From Lewinellaceae bacterium (lineage in GTDB: Bacteria; Bacteroidota; Bacteroidia; Chitinophagales; Saprospiraceae), in contig JACJYK010000001.1 of assembly GCA_020636135.1 (NCBI GenBank), positions 1,164,501 to 1,228,500 on the forward strand: a stretch of 64,000 nt of DNA, in the 5' to 3' direction. Below, one piece after another: positions 53,472 to 63,472 of this stretch. Both the position numbers and the translations under genes were made by a program. Each line of letters opens with the position of its first letter. Within the stretch, counting starts at the first letter, position 1. The notes under the pieces are model-generated. The model worked only from the letters and a program-made list of their open reading frames with translations. It did not search any database and had not been told where the DNA came from.

Positions 53472-53479
53472 CAAAATTA
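53472..53479 (-). promoter_or_regulatory. -7 element for folK/dNK
   Basis: TAATTTTG on the minus strand fits TAnnTTTG. A TTTA at the right -33 distance (about 19 bases further upstream) is present. The element ends 15 bases before the ATG at 53456, so the transcript has a very short leader. Confidence 0.55.
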
Positions 53480-53519
53480 GGTAAGTCGAAAAATTTTTAA
53501 ACGATAGCTCCTTAACCGT

Positions 53520-55334
53520 TCAATTCAGTTTTGCCTCGTAGTCCGCGCTGATGGAGGTGTATCCTTTTTGTTTGGCTGAGTTGAGAAACTTGCGGGCTGC
53601 AATGAGGTTTCCACTATTGAAGTATGCCTGGGAAATGAAATAATCAAAGGACCCTTCCTTTGGATTCAATTCAATGCAACGTGTAAATCCATCTATGGCT
53701 TCCTGCAGCTTTCCACTGGAAAGTAAAGCAAAGGAACGGTTGGGCAGCACATCCCTTTCGGAAGAGCCCATTTCCAGCGCTTTGTCAAAATCGTTGATAG
53801 CCAGCTTATATTCTTTCCGTAAAGAATAAGCAATTCCCCGGTTTTGATAGACTGAAATCAAATTGGGGTCAATCTTAAGCGCTTCGTCGTAGTTTCGGAT
53901 GGCAACGTCCACTTTGCCCTCCATGCTATTTACATTGCCCAGTGACTCCTGGATTTCAGCATCAAAAGGATCCAGCCCGGCACCGGTATTCAGTAGCCTG
54001 TGTGCTTCGGTCGTGTTGCCGGATTGAGCCATATAATTACCCAGGTTTTTATAGGCTGTGGCATACCGGTTGGGATATTTTCTGATCATATCCCGCCACA
54101 AAGTCTCACTATTGTTCCAGACCGGAATTCGTGTCCAGGTGACGGCGCCATATACAACCGTCAGGGCAGTGAGGAATGCCAGCCATGGAATGCAATTCTT
54201 AAAGCGTGCCATATGAATGGATGTTCCGGCGGACATCAGGAAAAATATACCCAGTGAAGAGACGTAGCTGTATCGATCTGCAAGAACCGCCGAGCCCACC
54301 GAAAGCCATTGCAGAACGGTCAAAACCAATAGCGTATAGAAACTGAAACTCCAGAACATCAGCATTTTTCTTCTACGCCACTGAATGTAGATCACGACCA
54401 GGAGACCTGCCCCTGCGAGGGCCAGAAGGTAATAGCTGAAAGGAAGCATCCCGGCTGATGTCAGCCTGGGGTAAGGATAGACATTGCTCAGATGAAAAGG
54501 AAATAACAGCTTAAGCGGATACATAGCCAGACCATAAAAGCCTACCGTGATGCGGTTATACCAGGATAACGCTTCCATCTTCGAGACGGCACCCGCTTGT
54601 TGTTGAACCACAATGGCCACAATTCCAATGGCCAAAGCAATGACAAAAAAGGGCAATTTTTCTTTCCAGTCGCGGGCCTCCTGTTTGAAGCGACCATATT
54701 TCCAGTAATCCATCAGTAACAAAGCCACCGGAAATACGACCGCCATCGCCTTGGAAAGCACTGCGAGCACAAAGCATAAAAGTGTTGCCGCGTAATACAT
54801 GCGGTTGCGGCTGCCTTGGTAATGGAGATAGGAAACAAGTCCGGCGATAAAAAAGAGACCATAAAGGACATCTTTCCTTTCTGCGATCCAGGCTACCGAT
54901 TCGATGTGCAGGGGGTGGATCCCAAACCATAAAGCTGTGAATAATCCCACCCATCCATTGCGTGACATTTTGGAAAATAAATGATACACCAGTATGGTAG
55001 ACAGTACATGCAGGACTACATTGATCACATGATACCCCGAAGCGGAGGTTCCGAAGAGGAGGTGGTCGATACCCAGTGATAACATGGTTAACGGATGGAA
55101 ATTGCCCACGAAGGATTGGGTCATCAGGGCGCCCCAGTCCAATTGCAACATGGATTCATTTTCCAGCACATAACGTGGATCGTCCCAGTTTGTCCAACCA
55201 AGTTGAAAAGCCGGAATGTATAAGATAAATGTCACTATTGCCGGTACTATTCCCCACCACCATGCCAGTGGCATAACAGGTATCCGCTCCGAAGACTTTT
55301 TGGGTTTTCCCGGACGTTTCTTTTCAGCTGCCAT
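53520..55334 (-). CDS. TMTC-like GT-C glycosyltransferase with TPR tail
   Basis: The 604-residue protein has a basic start, about ten membrane helices (about 25-400) and a C-terminal TPR block (about 415-604; e.g. DVAIRNYDEALKIDPNLISVYQNRGIAYSLRKEY). The first outside loop carries NWDDPRYV (Asp51, Asp52), like the acidic pair of GT-C/PMT-type transferases. DRYSYVSSLG appears later. Animal TMTC enzymes with the same architecture O-mannosylate proteins. A lipid-linked sugar would be the donor, which the GT2 at 15181 could make (inference). Confidence 0.8.
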   Translation of the reverse strand: MAAEKKRPGKPKKSSERIPVMPLAWWWGIVPAIVTFILYIPAFQLGWTNWDDPRYVLENESMLQLDWGALMTQSFVGNFHPLTMLSLGIDHLLFGTSASGYHVINVVLHVLSTILVYHLFSKMSRNGWVGLFTALWFGIHPLHIESVAWIAERKDVLYGLFFIAGLVSYLHYQGSRNRMYYAATLLCFVLAVLSKAMAVVFPVALLLMDYWKYGRFKQEARDWKEKLPFFVIALAIGIVAIVVQQQAGAVSKMEALSWYNRITVGFYGLAMYPLKLLFPFHLSNVYPYPRLTSAGMLPFSYYLLALAGAGLLVVIYIQWRRRKMLMFWSFSFYTLLVLTVLQWLSVGSAVLADRYSYVSSLGIFFLMSAGTSIHMARFKNCIPWLAFLTALTVVYGAVTWTRIPVWNNSETLWRDMIRKYPNRYATAYKNLGNYMAQSGNTTEAHRLLNTGAGLDPFDAEIQESLGNVNSMEGKVDVAIRNYDEALKIDPNLISVYQNRGIAYSLRKEYKLAINDFDKALEMGSSERDVLPNRSFALLSSGKLQEAIDGFTRCIELNPKEGSFDYFISQAYFNSGNLIAARKFLNSAKQKGYTSISADYEAKLN

Positions 55335-55405
55335 AGATCAATCGCTTCAAAATATCAGTTTGACAGGTAAAGACAATTTGTGAAAACCTGCCAATATCAG
55401 TAACG

Positions 55406-57028
55406 TTATTTTGAAGCAGGGCTCCACTTCTTGATAGCCAGTAAATACCGGTTGAGTTCCTCTCTTACTCTGGGGAAAAGGAGGAGTAATCCCAGCATGT
55501 TAGGGAATACCAAAGCCAGAATCATGGCATCAGAAAAGCCCCACACCGCGCTCATGTTTGCCGCAGCACCGATGACAATGAATACCAGGAAAATAACCTT
55601 GTAGGAAAGGTCAGCAGCTTTGCTACGGCCGAAGAGGTATTTCCAGGACTGTAACCCGTAGTAGGACCAGGAAATCATGGTCGAAACAGCAAATAGGACG
55701 ATGGCTACTGTCAGAACATAGGGAAACCAGGAAATGCGCTCCCCAAAGGCCAGGGATGTCAGTGTTGATCCCTCAACGGACACTCCGTTGACAATCACCG
55801 AACCGGTTCCGTATTCAAATACGCCATTGAAATTATAGAAAATAATGACCAGGGCGGTCATGGTACAGATTACAACAGTATCAATAAATGGTTCCAATAA
55901 GGCGACGAGTCCTTCCGATGCTGGAAATTTGGTCTTCACTGCGGAGTGTGCGATAGCCGCTGATCCGGCACCGGCTTCATTGGAGAAAGCTGCCCGGCGG
56001 AATCCGATGATCAATACACCGACCAAACCACCTAATCCGGCCTGCGGGGTAAAGGCGCCTTCCATGATCACCCTGAAAGCATCGTCGATAAGGCTGAAAT
56101 GTTCGAAGACGATAAAAATACAGGCACCGACGTACAGAATTGCCATGAAAGGAACAATCTTCTCGGTAACGGATGCGATCCTTTTGATGCCTCCGATGAT
56201 GACGAATCCAACCACTATGGCTAAAACTACACCGATGATGGTGCCGGAGGCGCCGCCTTGCATCCCTAACATGGAAGCCAGCTGGGAGGCAGCCTGGTTG
56301 GATTGGGCTGCATTACCACCTCCAAAGGAGGCACCAACGCAGAGGAATGCAAAAATGAAGGATAATGCTTTACCGAGGCCGGTGAAGCCTTTTTCTTTCA
56401 GTCCTTTTGAAAGATAGTACATCGGTCCGCCATAGACGGTCCCGTCAGGCCCGATATCACGGTATTTTACACCAAGAGTACATTCCACAAACTTAGTTGA
56501 CATACCCAACAATCCACAGATAATCATCCAGAAAGTAGCGCCCGGACCACCTAATGCGATGGCCAGCGCGACCCCGGCGATGTTGCCAAGTCCTACGGTA
56601 CCGGATACAGCAGTAGCCAGTGCCTGAAAATGGCTTACCTCACCATGTTTGCTTTCGTCTTCAATGGTCCGGAGCACGTCCCCGTCAACCACAATCGAAG
56701 AATCAGGTGAAATGGCTTCGTGATGATCCATTTCATCGTATTGGCCGCGGACTACACGTATCGCCAGAGGGAACCTGCGGATATTGACAAACGAAAAATA
56801 AATGGTAAAAAACAACGCACCACCGATCAGCAGGAGTAAAACGATGGGTAATTCTTTGCCCCCTCCCAACGGGATGGGATATAATACGATATTTTGCCAG
56901 GCATTCGAAAATGGGGTGAACGCCTCATTGATCCGGTAGTCTAAACCGGTGGTATCAACGGCTGCCTGACTAAATAAGGATATCTGGAGGAAGAGGAGTC
57001 CTCCCATTGCGAGGAAAAATTTCTTCAT
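55406..57028 (-). CDS. Sodium:alanine symporter family protein
   Basis: The 540-residue transporter belongs to the AGCS family, which imports alanine or glycine with sodium. It has 10-11 membrane helices, the motif SHFQALATAVSGTVGLGNIAGVA, GGPMYYLSKGLKEKG and SNEAGAGSAAIAHSA, all hallmarks of the family. An N-terminal extension (about 1-45) includes a signal-like segment and a loop (VDTTGLDYRINEAFTPF) not found in the E. coli relatives. It follows the RsmF-like gene by 164 bases. Confidence 0.92.
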   Translation of the reverse strand: MKKFFLAMGGLLFLQISLFSQAAVDTTGLDYRINEAFTPFSNAWQNIVLYPIPLGGGKELPIVLLLLIGGALFFTIYFSFVNIRRFPLAIRVVRGQYDEMDHHEAISPDSSIVVDGDVLRTIEDESKHGEVSHFQALATAVSGTVGLGNIAGVALAIALGGPGATFWMIICGLLGMSTKFVECTLGVKYRDIGPDGTVYGGPMYYLSKGLKEKGFTGLGKALSFIFAFLCVGASFGGGNAAQSNQAASQLASMLGMQGGASGTIIGVVLAIVVGFVIIGGIKRIASVTEKIVPFMAILYVGACIFIVFEHFSLIDDAFRVIMEGAFTPQAGLGGLVGVLIIGFRRAAFSNEAGAGSAAIAHSAVKTKFPASEGLVALLEPFIDTVVICTMTALVIIFYNFNGVFEYGTGSVIVNGVSVEGSTLTSLAFGERISWFPYVLTVAIVLFAVSTMISWSYYGLQSWKYLFGRSKAADLSYKVIFLVFIVIGAAANMSAVWGFSDAMILALVFPNMLGLLLLFPRVREELNRYLLAIKKWSPASK

Positions 57029-57192
57029 ACGTGCGATGGTTTTGTTTTTTCGGTTGCTTTCTATCCAATTGGATGCGGGAAATTAAGAAAAAATCCCGGT
57101 TAGGAAAGTAGCCTAAAAATGAAAGTGCCATGAGGGTGTCTGATTTGTGACGAAAGAATAGCGGTAAATTCTTTTATACAGGGCACCGTTTT

Positions 57193-58590
57193 TCATTCGT
57201 ATTCCCGGGGCAAATGCCTGATACGCCAATGTTTGGGATAATAATTGTTTAAGCGGTTGCCTACTGATTTTGCCCATCCCAGCCCCAACGACTGGTAGGT
57301 TATGCGGAGCCAACCCGGAGGTGCGGAAATCGGTAAAGGTTTTTGTGCCAGGAACACCAGTGCCTGATCCAGTTCCAGTTCAAGATCCGGAAAAGAGACT
57401 TGATAGACCGTCGAAAGAGCCAGTGCCGGGTGTGGTTTAAATTGTTGGCCAATTAATTGCCCCAGTCCGGTCACAGGTTCGGCCTGCGGAAAATGATGGA
57501 GGAATGATGAGACAAGTTCCAGATGTGCTGACGGAATTGCATAGAGCATGTTATGATGGTCTAGGGGAGCCAGTCCCTGAAGGTCACTGATATGCCGGGT
57601 AAACACTTTTTCGAGTGACGAATGAACTTTCGAATGCAGAAGTTTCGGTTTCTTCCAGGATTGCAGTGGTGTATCAGCAGCCTTTATCAGTACTGAAAAG
57701 AAAAAGCCTTCTCCGCTGATCCGGTGTGGCCAGCATTGATATCCCGTGGCATCACCGGTCGTTACCGGCATCACATTGGCAGGGAGGTCGTGCCTGGGAA
57801 CGGAACTTGCTTCCGGAAATTCCCTCAATAAATGATTCACCTGATCCAAATTCTCATAATGGTTGTACGTACAGGTTGCATAGATCAGTGAGCCTCCCGG
57901 TGCAAGCAGGCCCCAGGCTGCCTCCAGGATACTTTCCTGCCGTAGGGCACATTGCTGGACCAGACCGGTCGACCATTGTTCCAGAGCTATGGGCTCTTTG
58001 CGGAACATACCTTCCCCGGAGCAGGGGGCGTCCACCAGGATCACATCGAAAAGAGCCGGGCATTTGTCCTGAAGCTGCTCCGGACGGGCTGATAAGGTCA
58101 CGACATTGGGAATACCCCACTTGGTAAGATTTTCGTGCAATATGTGATATCGTTGAGGTACGATTTCATTGGCAATAAGAAGATCGTCTGGTCTGAGAAG
58201 TGAGGCGATCAGGGTCGATTTCCCACCGGGAGCAGCGCACAGGTCCAGGACCCTTTTGGGCGTACCTTGAATCGCCTCCCTGAGCGTGGAATACAACAGC
58301 ATGGTGGAAGGATCCTGTACATAATAGGCACCGGCATGGAGCCCTGGGTCGAGTGTAAATGTGGGCCTGGCATCTAAAAAGTGCCCGTCCGGATGCCACG
58401 GAATGGGGTGTGTAGGCCAGGGGAGGGGATACAGCTTGTAAGGGTTGGTGCGAAGGCCTGTGACCGGATCTTCCTGTATGGACTGTTCAAACCGGTTATA
58501 TTCATCGCCCAGTGGGATAGAAAGCCAGGATGCCAGTTCTGCCGGGATCTTACGACGGACCATCGAAAATTGTTTTGGCGGGATGACCAA
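57193..58590 (-). CDS. RsmF-type 16S rRNA m5C methyltransferase
   Basis: The 465-residue NOL1/NOP2/Sun enzyme has the SAM loop DLCAAPGGKSTL (about 116-127) and both catalytic Cys, Cys190 in VDAPCSGEGMFRK and Cys240 in ATCTY. The C-terminal third (from about 300) is a PUA-like RNA-binding part. This layout fits RsmF (YebU), which methylates C1407. A second ATG at 58563 (VRRKIPAELASWL) may be the real start, since homology begins there. Confidence 0.88.
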   Translation of the reverse strand: MVIPPKQFSMVRRKIPAELASWLSIPLGDEYNRFEQSIQEDPVTGLRTNPYKLYPLPWPTHPIPWHPDGHFLDARPTFTLDPGLHAGAYYVQDPSTMLLYSTLREAIQGTPKRVLDLCAAPGGKSTLIASLLRPDDLLIANEIVPQRYHILHENLTKWGIPNVVTLSARPEQLQDKCPALFDVILVDAPCSGEGMFRKEPIALEQWSTGLVQQCALRQESILEAAWGLLAPGGSLIYATCTYNHYENLDQVNHLLREFPEASSVPRHDLPANVMPVTTGDATGYQCWPHRISGEGFFFSVLIKAADTPLQSWKKPKLLHSKVHSSLEKVFTRHISDLQGLAPLDHHNMLYAIPSAHLELVSSFLHHFPQAEPVTGLGQLIGQQFKPHPALALSTVYQVSFPDLELELDQALVFLAQKPLPISAPPGWLRITYQSLGLGWAKSVGNRLNNYYPKHWRIRHLPREYE

Positions 58591-58690
58591 TTGTTTGTAG
58601 AGAAAATACCTGCATCAGCATGGACAGATCTGTGATTTGATCAAACATATGCAGACAACTGTTATTTTACAAACGAAAAATAAAAGTTTG

Positions 58691-60520
58691 ATGTACCGAA
58701 GCCTGAGGGAGAGTCTCGAAGATTTAAAGCGCCATGGTTACCTCATCGTGGTCCGGGAAGAGGTAGATCCTCAACTGGTGATGGCGGAGGTACATCGGCG
58801 GGTCTTTGAATCCGGAGGGCCGGCATTGTGGTTCCAAAAGGTGAAAGGAAGCCCATTTTCAGCTGCTTCAAACATCTATGGGAGTAAAGAGCGGATCCGC
58901 TTTTTATTCAGAGATACGCTGGCCCGGGTGGAAGAGCTGGTGCGGGTGAAAAATGATCCTGCATACCTACTGAAGAAATGGTACCGTGCCCCCGGGGTCG
59001 GTTGGACCGCATTGAGTGCCTTGCCTAAAAGACTTCGTCGCAACACTGCTGTGGAATATGGACAAACCACGATTGATCAGTTGCCCCAGGTCGTCGGTTG
59101 GCCGAAGGACGGCGGTGCGTTTATTACACTGCCGCAGGTATGTACCTTACCCCCACAGGATAAAAACATCATGCATTCCAATCTGGGAATGTATCGCATC
59201 CAGCTATCCGGTAATGCGTATTTACCCAATCAAGAGGTAGGCTTACACTATCAGCTGCATCGCGGGATAGGCATACATCATCAGGCCTATCAGGCCAAAG
59301 GCATGCGTTTTCCTGCATCAATTTTTGTAGGTGGTCCTCCCAGCCACGCTTTTACAGCCATCATGCCATTGCCTGAAGGCTTGTCGGAGATGACGTTCGC
59401 GGGGATGCTGGCCGGTAGGCGTTATCGTTACAGGTGGGAGGGAGAGCATGTTATCGGAGCAGATGCTGATTTTTGCATTTCTGGTGAGGTGTTACCAGAG
59501 ACTTTAAAGCCGGAAGGGCCATTCGGGGATCACCTGGGCTATTACAGCCTGGAACATCCGTTTCCGGTGATGAAGGTGGACAAGGTTTATCACCGCAAGG
59601 ATGCCGTGTGGCATTTTACGGTGGTGGGCAGGCCACCGCAGGAGGATACCTGGTTTGGCTACCTCATCCATGAGATCGTGAAGCCATTGACATCCACGGA
59701 ATTTCCGGGATTGGTATCCATCAATGCGGTAGATGCCGCCGGCGTACATCCTTTATTATTGGCCGTTGGAAAAGAGCGCTACATGCCTTTCCGCGAACAA
59801 CGGCCTGAAGAGATCCTGACCATCGCCAACCACTTGCTGGGTAAAGGGCAAACGTCACTGGCAAAATATCTGTTTATCGCAGCGCAGGATGAATATTCAG
59901 ATCTGACTACGGAAGATATCCCCCGTTTTTTTGGTCATGTGCTGGAGCGCGTCCACTGGGATCGCGATCTCCATTTCCAAACTCAGACAACAATCGACAC
60001 GCTGGATTATTCGGGAGATCACTGGAATGCAGGATCCAAACTGGTGGTGGCTGCCCGTGGGGTAAAGCTGAGGTCCCTGGCTACCTCAGTTCCGGCGGTA
60101 TTCCCTGTCCTGGAGAAGGTGAAAAAGATATCCATCCCATTACCCGGAATCATGTGTCTGGAAGCCCCAGCTTATCAAAATGAAGAACAGGAATCACGAT
60201 GGAAGCAACAATTGGCTGAGGCGATACCTGTCGGGACGGTGGATCATTTTCCGTTGCTAGTCCTCGTCGATGACGCTGATTTCTGTGCCCGTACACTGAA
60301 TAATTTCCTGTGGGTTACGTTTACCCGTTCCAATCCGGCGCCGGATATCACCGGAGTCGGGGCTTTTGAACAAGACAAACACTGGGGATGCCGTGGTCCG
60401 CTGATCATCGATGCGCGGATAAAGCCGCATCACGCACCGGTCCTGGAGGTGGATGCGAAAACCAAAAATGCAGCGGACAAGCTTTTTGCAAAAGGTGCCA
60501 GCTTGTACGGCGTGGGATAG
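58691..60520 (+). CDS. UbiD-family decarboxylase
   Basis: UbiD enzymes use prenylated FMN to decarboxylate aromatic or alpha,beta-unsaturated acids, such as polyprenyl-hydroxybenzoate. The 609-residue protein has YRSLRESLEDLKRHG at the start, NLGMYRIQL and QLHRGIGIHH (metal and cofactor region) and the catalytic EGPFGDHLGYYS. It is longer than E. coli UbiD (about 500). I start at the ATG at 58691, where family similarity begins; an earlier ATG (58649) and TTG (58637) are in frame. No ubiX gene for the cofactor is close by. Confidence 0.86.
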   Translation: MYRSLRESLEDLKRHGYLIVVREEVDPQLVMAEVHRRVFESGGPALWFQKVKGSPFSAASNIYGSKERIRFLFRDTLARVEELVRVKNDPAYLLKKWYRAPGVGWTALSALPKRLRRNTAVEYGQTTIDQLPQVVGWPKDGGAFITLPQVCTLPPQDKNIMHSNLGMYRIQLSGNAYLPNQEVGLHYQLHRGIGIHHQAYQAKGMRFPASIFVGGPPSHAFTAIMPLPEGLSEMTFAGMLAGRRYRYRWEGEHVIGADADFCISGEVLPETLKPEGPFGDHLGYYSLEHPFPVMKVDKVYHRKDAVWHFTVVGRPPQEDTWFGYLIHEIVKPLTSTEFPGLVSINAVDAAGVHPLLLAVGKERYMPFREQRPEEILTIANHLLGKGQTSLAKYLFIAAQDEYSDLTTEDIPRFFGHVLERVHWDRDLHFQTQTTIDTLDYSGDHWNAGSKLVVAARGVKLRSLATSVPAVFPVLEKVKKISIPLPGIMCLEAPAYQNEEQESRWKQQLAEAIPVGTVDHFPLLVLVDDADFCARTLNNFLWVTFTRSNPAPDITGVGAFEQDKHWGCRGPLIIDARIKPHHAPVLEVDAKTKNAADKLFAKGASLYGVG

Positions 60521-60526
60521 AATATT

Positions 60527-61369
60527 CTAAAGCATTTTCAGGACACCATGGATGTAACCCGCAGACTCCGCAAGTCCCGGGAGAGGATCCTGTCCATCCT
60601 TTTCGTATTCGATGGCAGCAAAGCCGCGGTATTTGACCTTTTTTAATGCCTTGAGGACTGCCGGTATATCGATGACGCCCCGGCCAATTTCCACCGGAGT
60701 ACCATCAGCATTATTCTCTGTTTCATCCTTAAGATGCAGATCATAAAGCCGTTCGTGGTATTTTAGGATCATGGCTGCCGGATCTTCATTGATGCGGACC
60801 ACATGCCCGATATCGATGCAAAAACCTACCCGCGAATCGAGGTCTTTGATCAGCTTGTTGACGTCATTTACACTGGAATACAGGCTGTCACCGGGTCCAT
60901 GGTTATGGATAGCCACTTTGATGTTGGTCTTTTTAACAAGTTCATTGACTTGTGGCAACAGATCATGATCTGGCACCCCGATGATCACTTCAATACCTGC
61001 CGCCTTTGCATAGTTAAATGCATTGGTAACCTTATCGGCGGATTTCATATAGATCACCCCTGCGGCATACAGGTTCAAACCGGCATCACGGACTTTTTTG
61101 GCCAATCGCTTTATCTCTTCTTCAGAGGCATCAAGCGGCATGTGCATGCTTTTCAATCCAATATTCAGTAATCCTACCCGTTTTGCCATTGCAATCGTGT
61201 CATCCAGGCTGAATTCCCGGGTGGTGTACGAGGCAAGACCAAGTTGATATCCGGGCTTGTCACTTTCCCAGGGAGTATTATCCTTTGGCATGAAAGGCTG
61301 TAGTGTCGAGTACCCGGTCAATGCCGCAACGCCGCCTAAGAATGATTTTCTCGAAATTTTCTGTGCCAT
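60527..61369 (-). CDS. Sugar phosphate isomerase/epimerase-like secreted protein
   Basis: The 280-residue precursor has a Tat-like signal (KISRKSFLGGVAALTG). The body is a xylose-isomerase-like TIM barrel: GLASYTTREFSLDD, the metal-site residues in VAIHNHGPGD, GFCIDIGHVVR, LHLKDETEN and AAIEYEKDG. Such exported members are common in Bacteroidota, and their substrates are sugars or cyclic polyols. I start at the ATG at 61367-61369; the frame runs 65 codons further up but the extra residues look non-coding. Confidence 0.82.
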   Translation of the reverse strand: MAQKISRKSFLGGVAALTGYSTLQPFMPKDNTPWESDKPGYQLGLASYTTREFSLDDTIAMAKRVGLLNIGLKSMHMPLDASEEEIKRLAKKVRDAGLNLYAAGVIYMKSADKVTNAFNYAKAAGIEVIIGVPDHDLLPQVNELVKKTNIKVAIHNHGPGDSLYSSVNDVNKLIKDLDSRVGFCIDIGHVVRINEDPAAMILKYHERLYDLHLKDETENNADGTPVEIGRGVIDIPAVLKALKKVKYRGFAAIEYEKDGQDPLPGLAESAGYIHGVLKML

Positions 61370-61515
61370 ATGATCTGATTGGATTGAATGAGAATTTCGC
61401 GCAAAAAATACAAAATATATCAGGCGATGTGGTCTAACACTACAAAAGAATTGGCGAATCCATCGATCCCTGGATCCACCCGTTGGTCCCAAAATCTTAG
61501 TCAACCATAACCCAA

Positions 61516-61523
61516 TACTTTTG
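61516..61523 (+). promoter_or_regulatory. -7 element for the LytS/LytTR pair
   Basis: TACTTTTG fits TAnnTTTG and lies 30 bases before the ATG at 61554. An in-frame TTG (61521) overlaps it and so is not a likely start. No good -33 element is visible. Confidence 0.45.
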
Positions 61524-61553
61524 CCGGAAGATAAATCCCGTATTTTCGGTGGA

Positions 61554-62690
61554 ATGAATAACAATTCACGCCAATCGCGTATTCCTACTTTCTGGAGTCA
61601 GTTACCCATACCTTATTTCTATATGATCCTTCTGGGCTTTGGACTGGGATTGCTTTTGGGAGTGCGCTTCTATTTTACCTTCTGGATGTCCGGAGAGATT
61701 AACAACTGGACATTCGAGAATTACTTCATACCTCCCTTTACCAATCAGACCCTGTGGGGTTTTATCGCTCCTCTGGTTTATTGGGCTTTGCAGAGGTTTC
61801 CGGTAGGTAGGGGCACTTCGACTTCTCGATGGGTGCAGGCTATCGGATTCAGCATGCTGATTGCCATGTTCCATGAGATCATGTCTTATGTGGTCTGGTG
61901 GGTGCCTTATCATCTTACCGGATATGAGAAGATCACCTGGGAGATGATCCGGAACACATTAGTACGGATTCCAGCAGGATTCATTGGGCAATGGGTCGAG
62001 TATTGGGTCTTGTATCTGGTGTTTGCCGGCATTAATTATTCCAGGAAATACAAACAGAAAGAATTGGAGCTTATCCGACTGGAAGCCCAGCGCAACCAAT
62101 CCCAGTTGAATGCCTTGCGCCTGCAGCTTCAGCCTCATTTTCTGTTTAACACCTTAAATACGATTTCTTCCCTGGTGGACATCGAGCCAAAAGATGCCCA
62201 GACTATGATCCGCAAGCTGGGTGATCTGTTAAGAGGTTTGCTGGCAACTCATGAGAATCACCTGATCCCCTTTGAAAAGGAGATGGAATTCGTGCGTAAC
62301 TATTTGGACATTGAGCAGGTTCGTTTTAACGATAGGCTAAAGATTGACTATGAGATAGATCAAGGTACAAACAGAGTGCTCGTGCCGGCATTTATATTAC
62401 AACCCCTGATGGAGAATGCTCTTAAGCATGGATTTTCGGGTAAACTGGAATCCTGCACTATCCGTGTTTCAGCCAGGTGGTGCGAAGAGGATATGCTGTG
62501 TCTAAAAGTTGAAGATGACGGGCATGGCACCAATGCAGAACCTGGCGAATTACTCCAAAAGGGAATTGGGCTGCGCAACGTAAAAGAACGGCTTGAACTG
62601 ATCTACCAGGACCAGGCCAGCCTGCGCGTTTCTAATCCAGAACAACCGGGCTTCATGGTAACGATAGTCCTTCCTAAAAAAATGGCATGA
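61554..62690 (+). CDS. LytS-type sensor histidine kinase
   Basis: The 378-residue kinase belongs to the His_kinase (LytS/AlgZ) family. Four membrane helices fill about 21-160 and a coiled coil (RKYKQKELELIRLEAQRNQ) leads to phospho-acceptor His195 in QLQPHFLFNTLNTI. The ATPase part has PLMENALKHGF and EDDGHGTN, GIGLRNVKERLEL. There is no separate extracytoplasmic sensor domain. The LytTR response regulator starts one base after its stop. Confidence 0.9.
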   Translation: MNNNSRQSRIPTFWSQLPIPYFYMILLGFGLGLLLGVRFYFTFWMSGEINNWTFENYFIPPFTNQTLWGFIAPLVYWALQRFPVGRGTSTSRWVQAIGFSMLIAMFHEIMSYVVWWVPYHLTGYEKITWEMIRNTLVRIPAGFIGQWVEYWVLYLVFAGINYSRKYKQKELELIRLEAQRNQSQLNALRLQLQPHFLFNTLNTISSLVDIEPKDAQTMIRKLGDLLRGLLATHENHLIPFEKEMEFVRNYLDIEQVRFNDRLKIDYEIDQGTNRVLVPAFILQPLMENALKHGFSGKLESCTIRVSARWCEEDMLCLKVEDDGHGTNAEPGELLQKGIGLRNVKERLELIYQDQASLRVSNPEQPGFMVTIVLPKKMA

Positions 62691-62691
62691 C

Positions 62692-63450
62692 ATGGAACGG
62701 ATAAGGACTCTTGTCATTGATGACGAACCGCTGGCCCGGGCCAGGATCATACGTTTGTTATCAATGTATCCGGAGGCAGATCTGATTGGTGAAGCGCGGA
62801 ATGGCAAAGAAGCGATTCTGCAGATGCGTGAACACCAGCCGGATTTGATATTCCTGGATATCCACATGCCTGATTTAAACGGCTTTGAAGTTCTTGAAAT
62901 GCGTGGGGACGCATCCAGGCCATTCATCATTTTTGTGACAGCCTACGATCAGTACGCTGTTCAGGCTTTTGCAGTTCAGGCCATTGACTATCTGCTTAAA
63001 CCTTATGATGACCAGCGATTTGCCAGGGCCTATGACCATGCCAGGCATCAGATACTGCTCAACCGGCACAAAAATAAAGTACCTGTTGAGGCATCGCCTA
63101 ACCAGGCTGGAACAGACCAGGCAACATTTATTGTGAAAGGCGCCCATGGTATTGACAAAACCCTCCGGTACGACGGTGTGATCGGTATCCGGGCAGATGG
63201 TAATTACCTGCATGTCCACACCCTGGATACCCGGTACCTGGTTCGGATGACGCTGGCCGAAATGATCGAAAGATTGCCGGACCGGATGTTTTTACGCATT
63301 CATCGCTCCTTTGTAGTCAACCGGTTGCATATCTCCCAGGTCCATTATTACGGGAACAATACCTATCGTTTCCTGCTTTCCAACCAGATGTCCTGGTGCT
63401 CAAGCCGTGGCCATAAGCCAGAAATAATGGCTTACCTGAATGAAAGCTGA
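62692..63450 (+). CDS. LytTR-family response regulator
   Basis: The 252-residue regulator has a receiver domain with IDDEPLAR (acidic pair), phospho-acceptor Asp56 (IFLDIHMPD), FVTAYDQYA and a Lys in LKPYD. The C-terminal LytTR DNA-binding domain (about 145-250) has GIRADGNYLHVHTLDTRYLVRMTL and FLRIHRSFVVN. It forms a pair with the LytS kinase upstream. Targets are not evident. Confidence 0.93.
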   Translation: MERIRTLVIDDEPLARARIIRLLSMYPEADLIGEARNGKEAILQMREHQPDLIFLDIHMPDLNGFEVLEMRGDASRPFIIFVTAYDQYAVQAFAVQAIDYLLKPYDDQRFARAYDHARHQILLNRHKNKVPVEASPNQAGTDQATFIVKGAHGIDKTLRYDGVIGIRADGNYLHVHTLDTRYLVRMTLAEMIERLPDRMFLRIHRSFVVNRLHISQVHYYGNNTYRFLLSNQMSWCSSRGHKPEIMAYLNES

Positions 63451-63472
63451 GATGCCGATCAGTGTGATTCTT

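Noticed and set aside
55845..56417. A 190-codon plus-strand open frame
   Set aside because: It is antisense to the symporter and shows the Pro/Thr/Met bias typical of reverse frames of membrane proteins.
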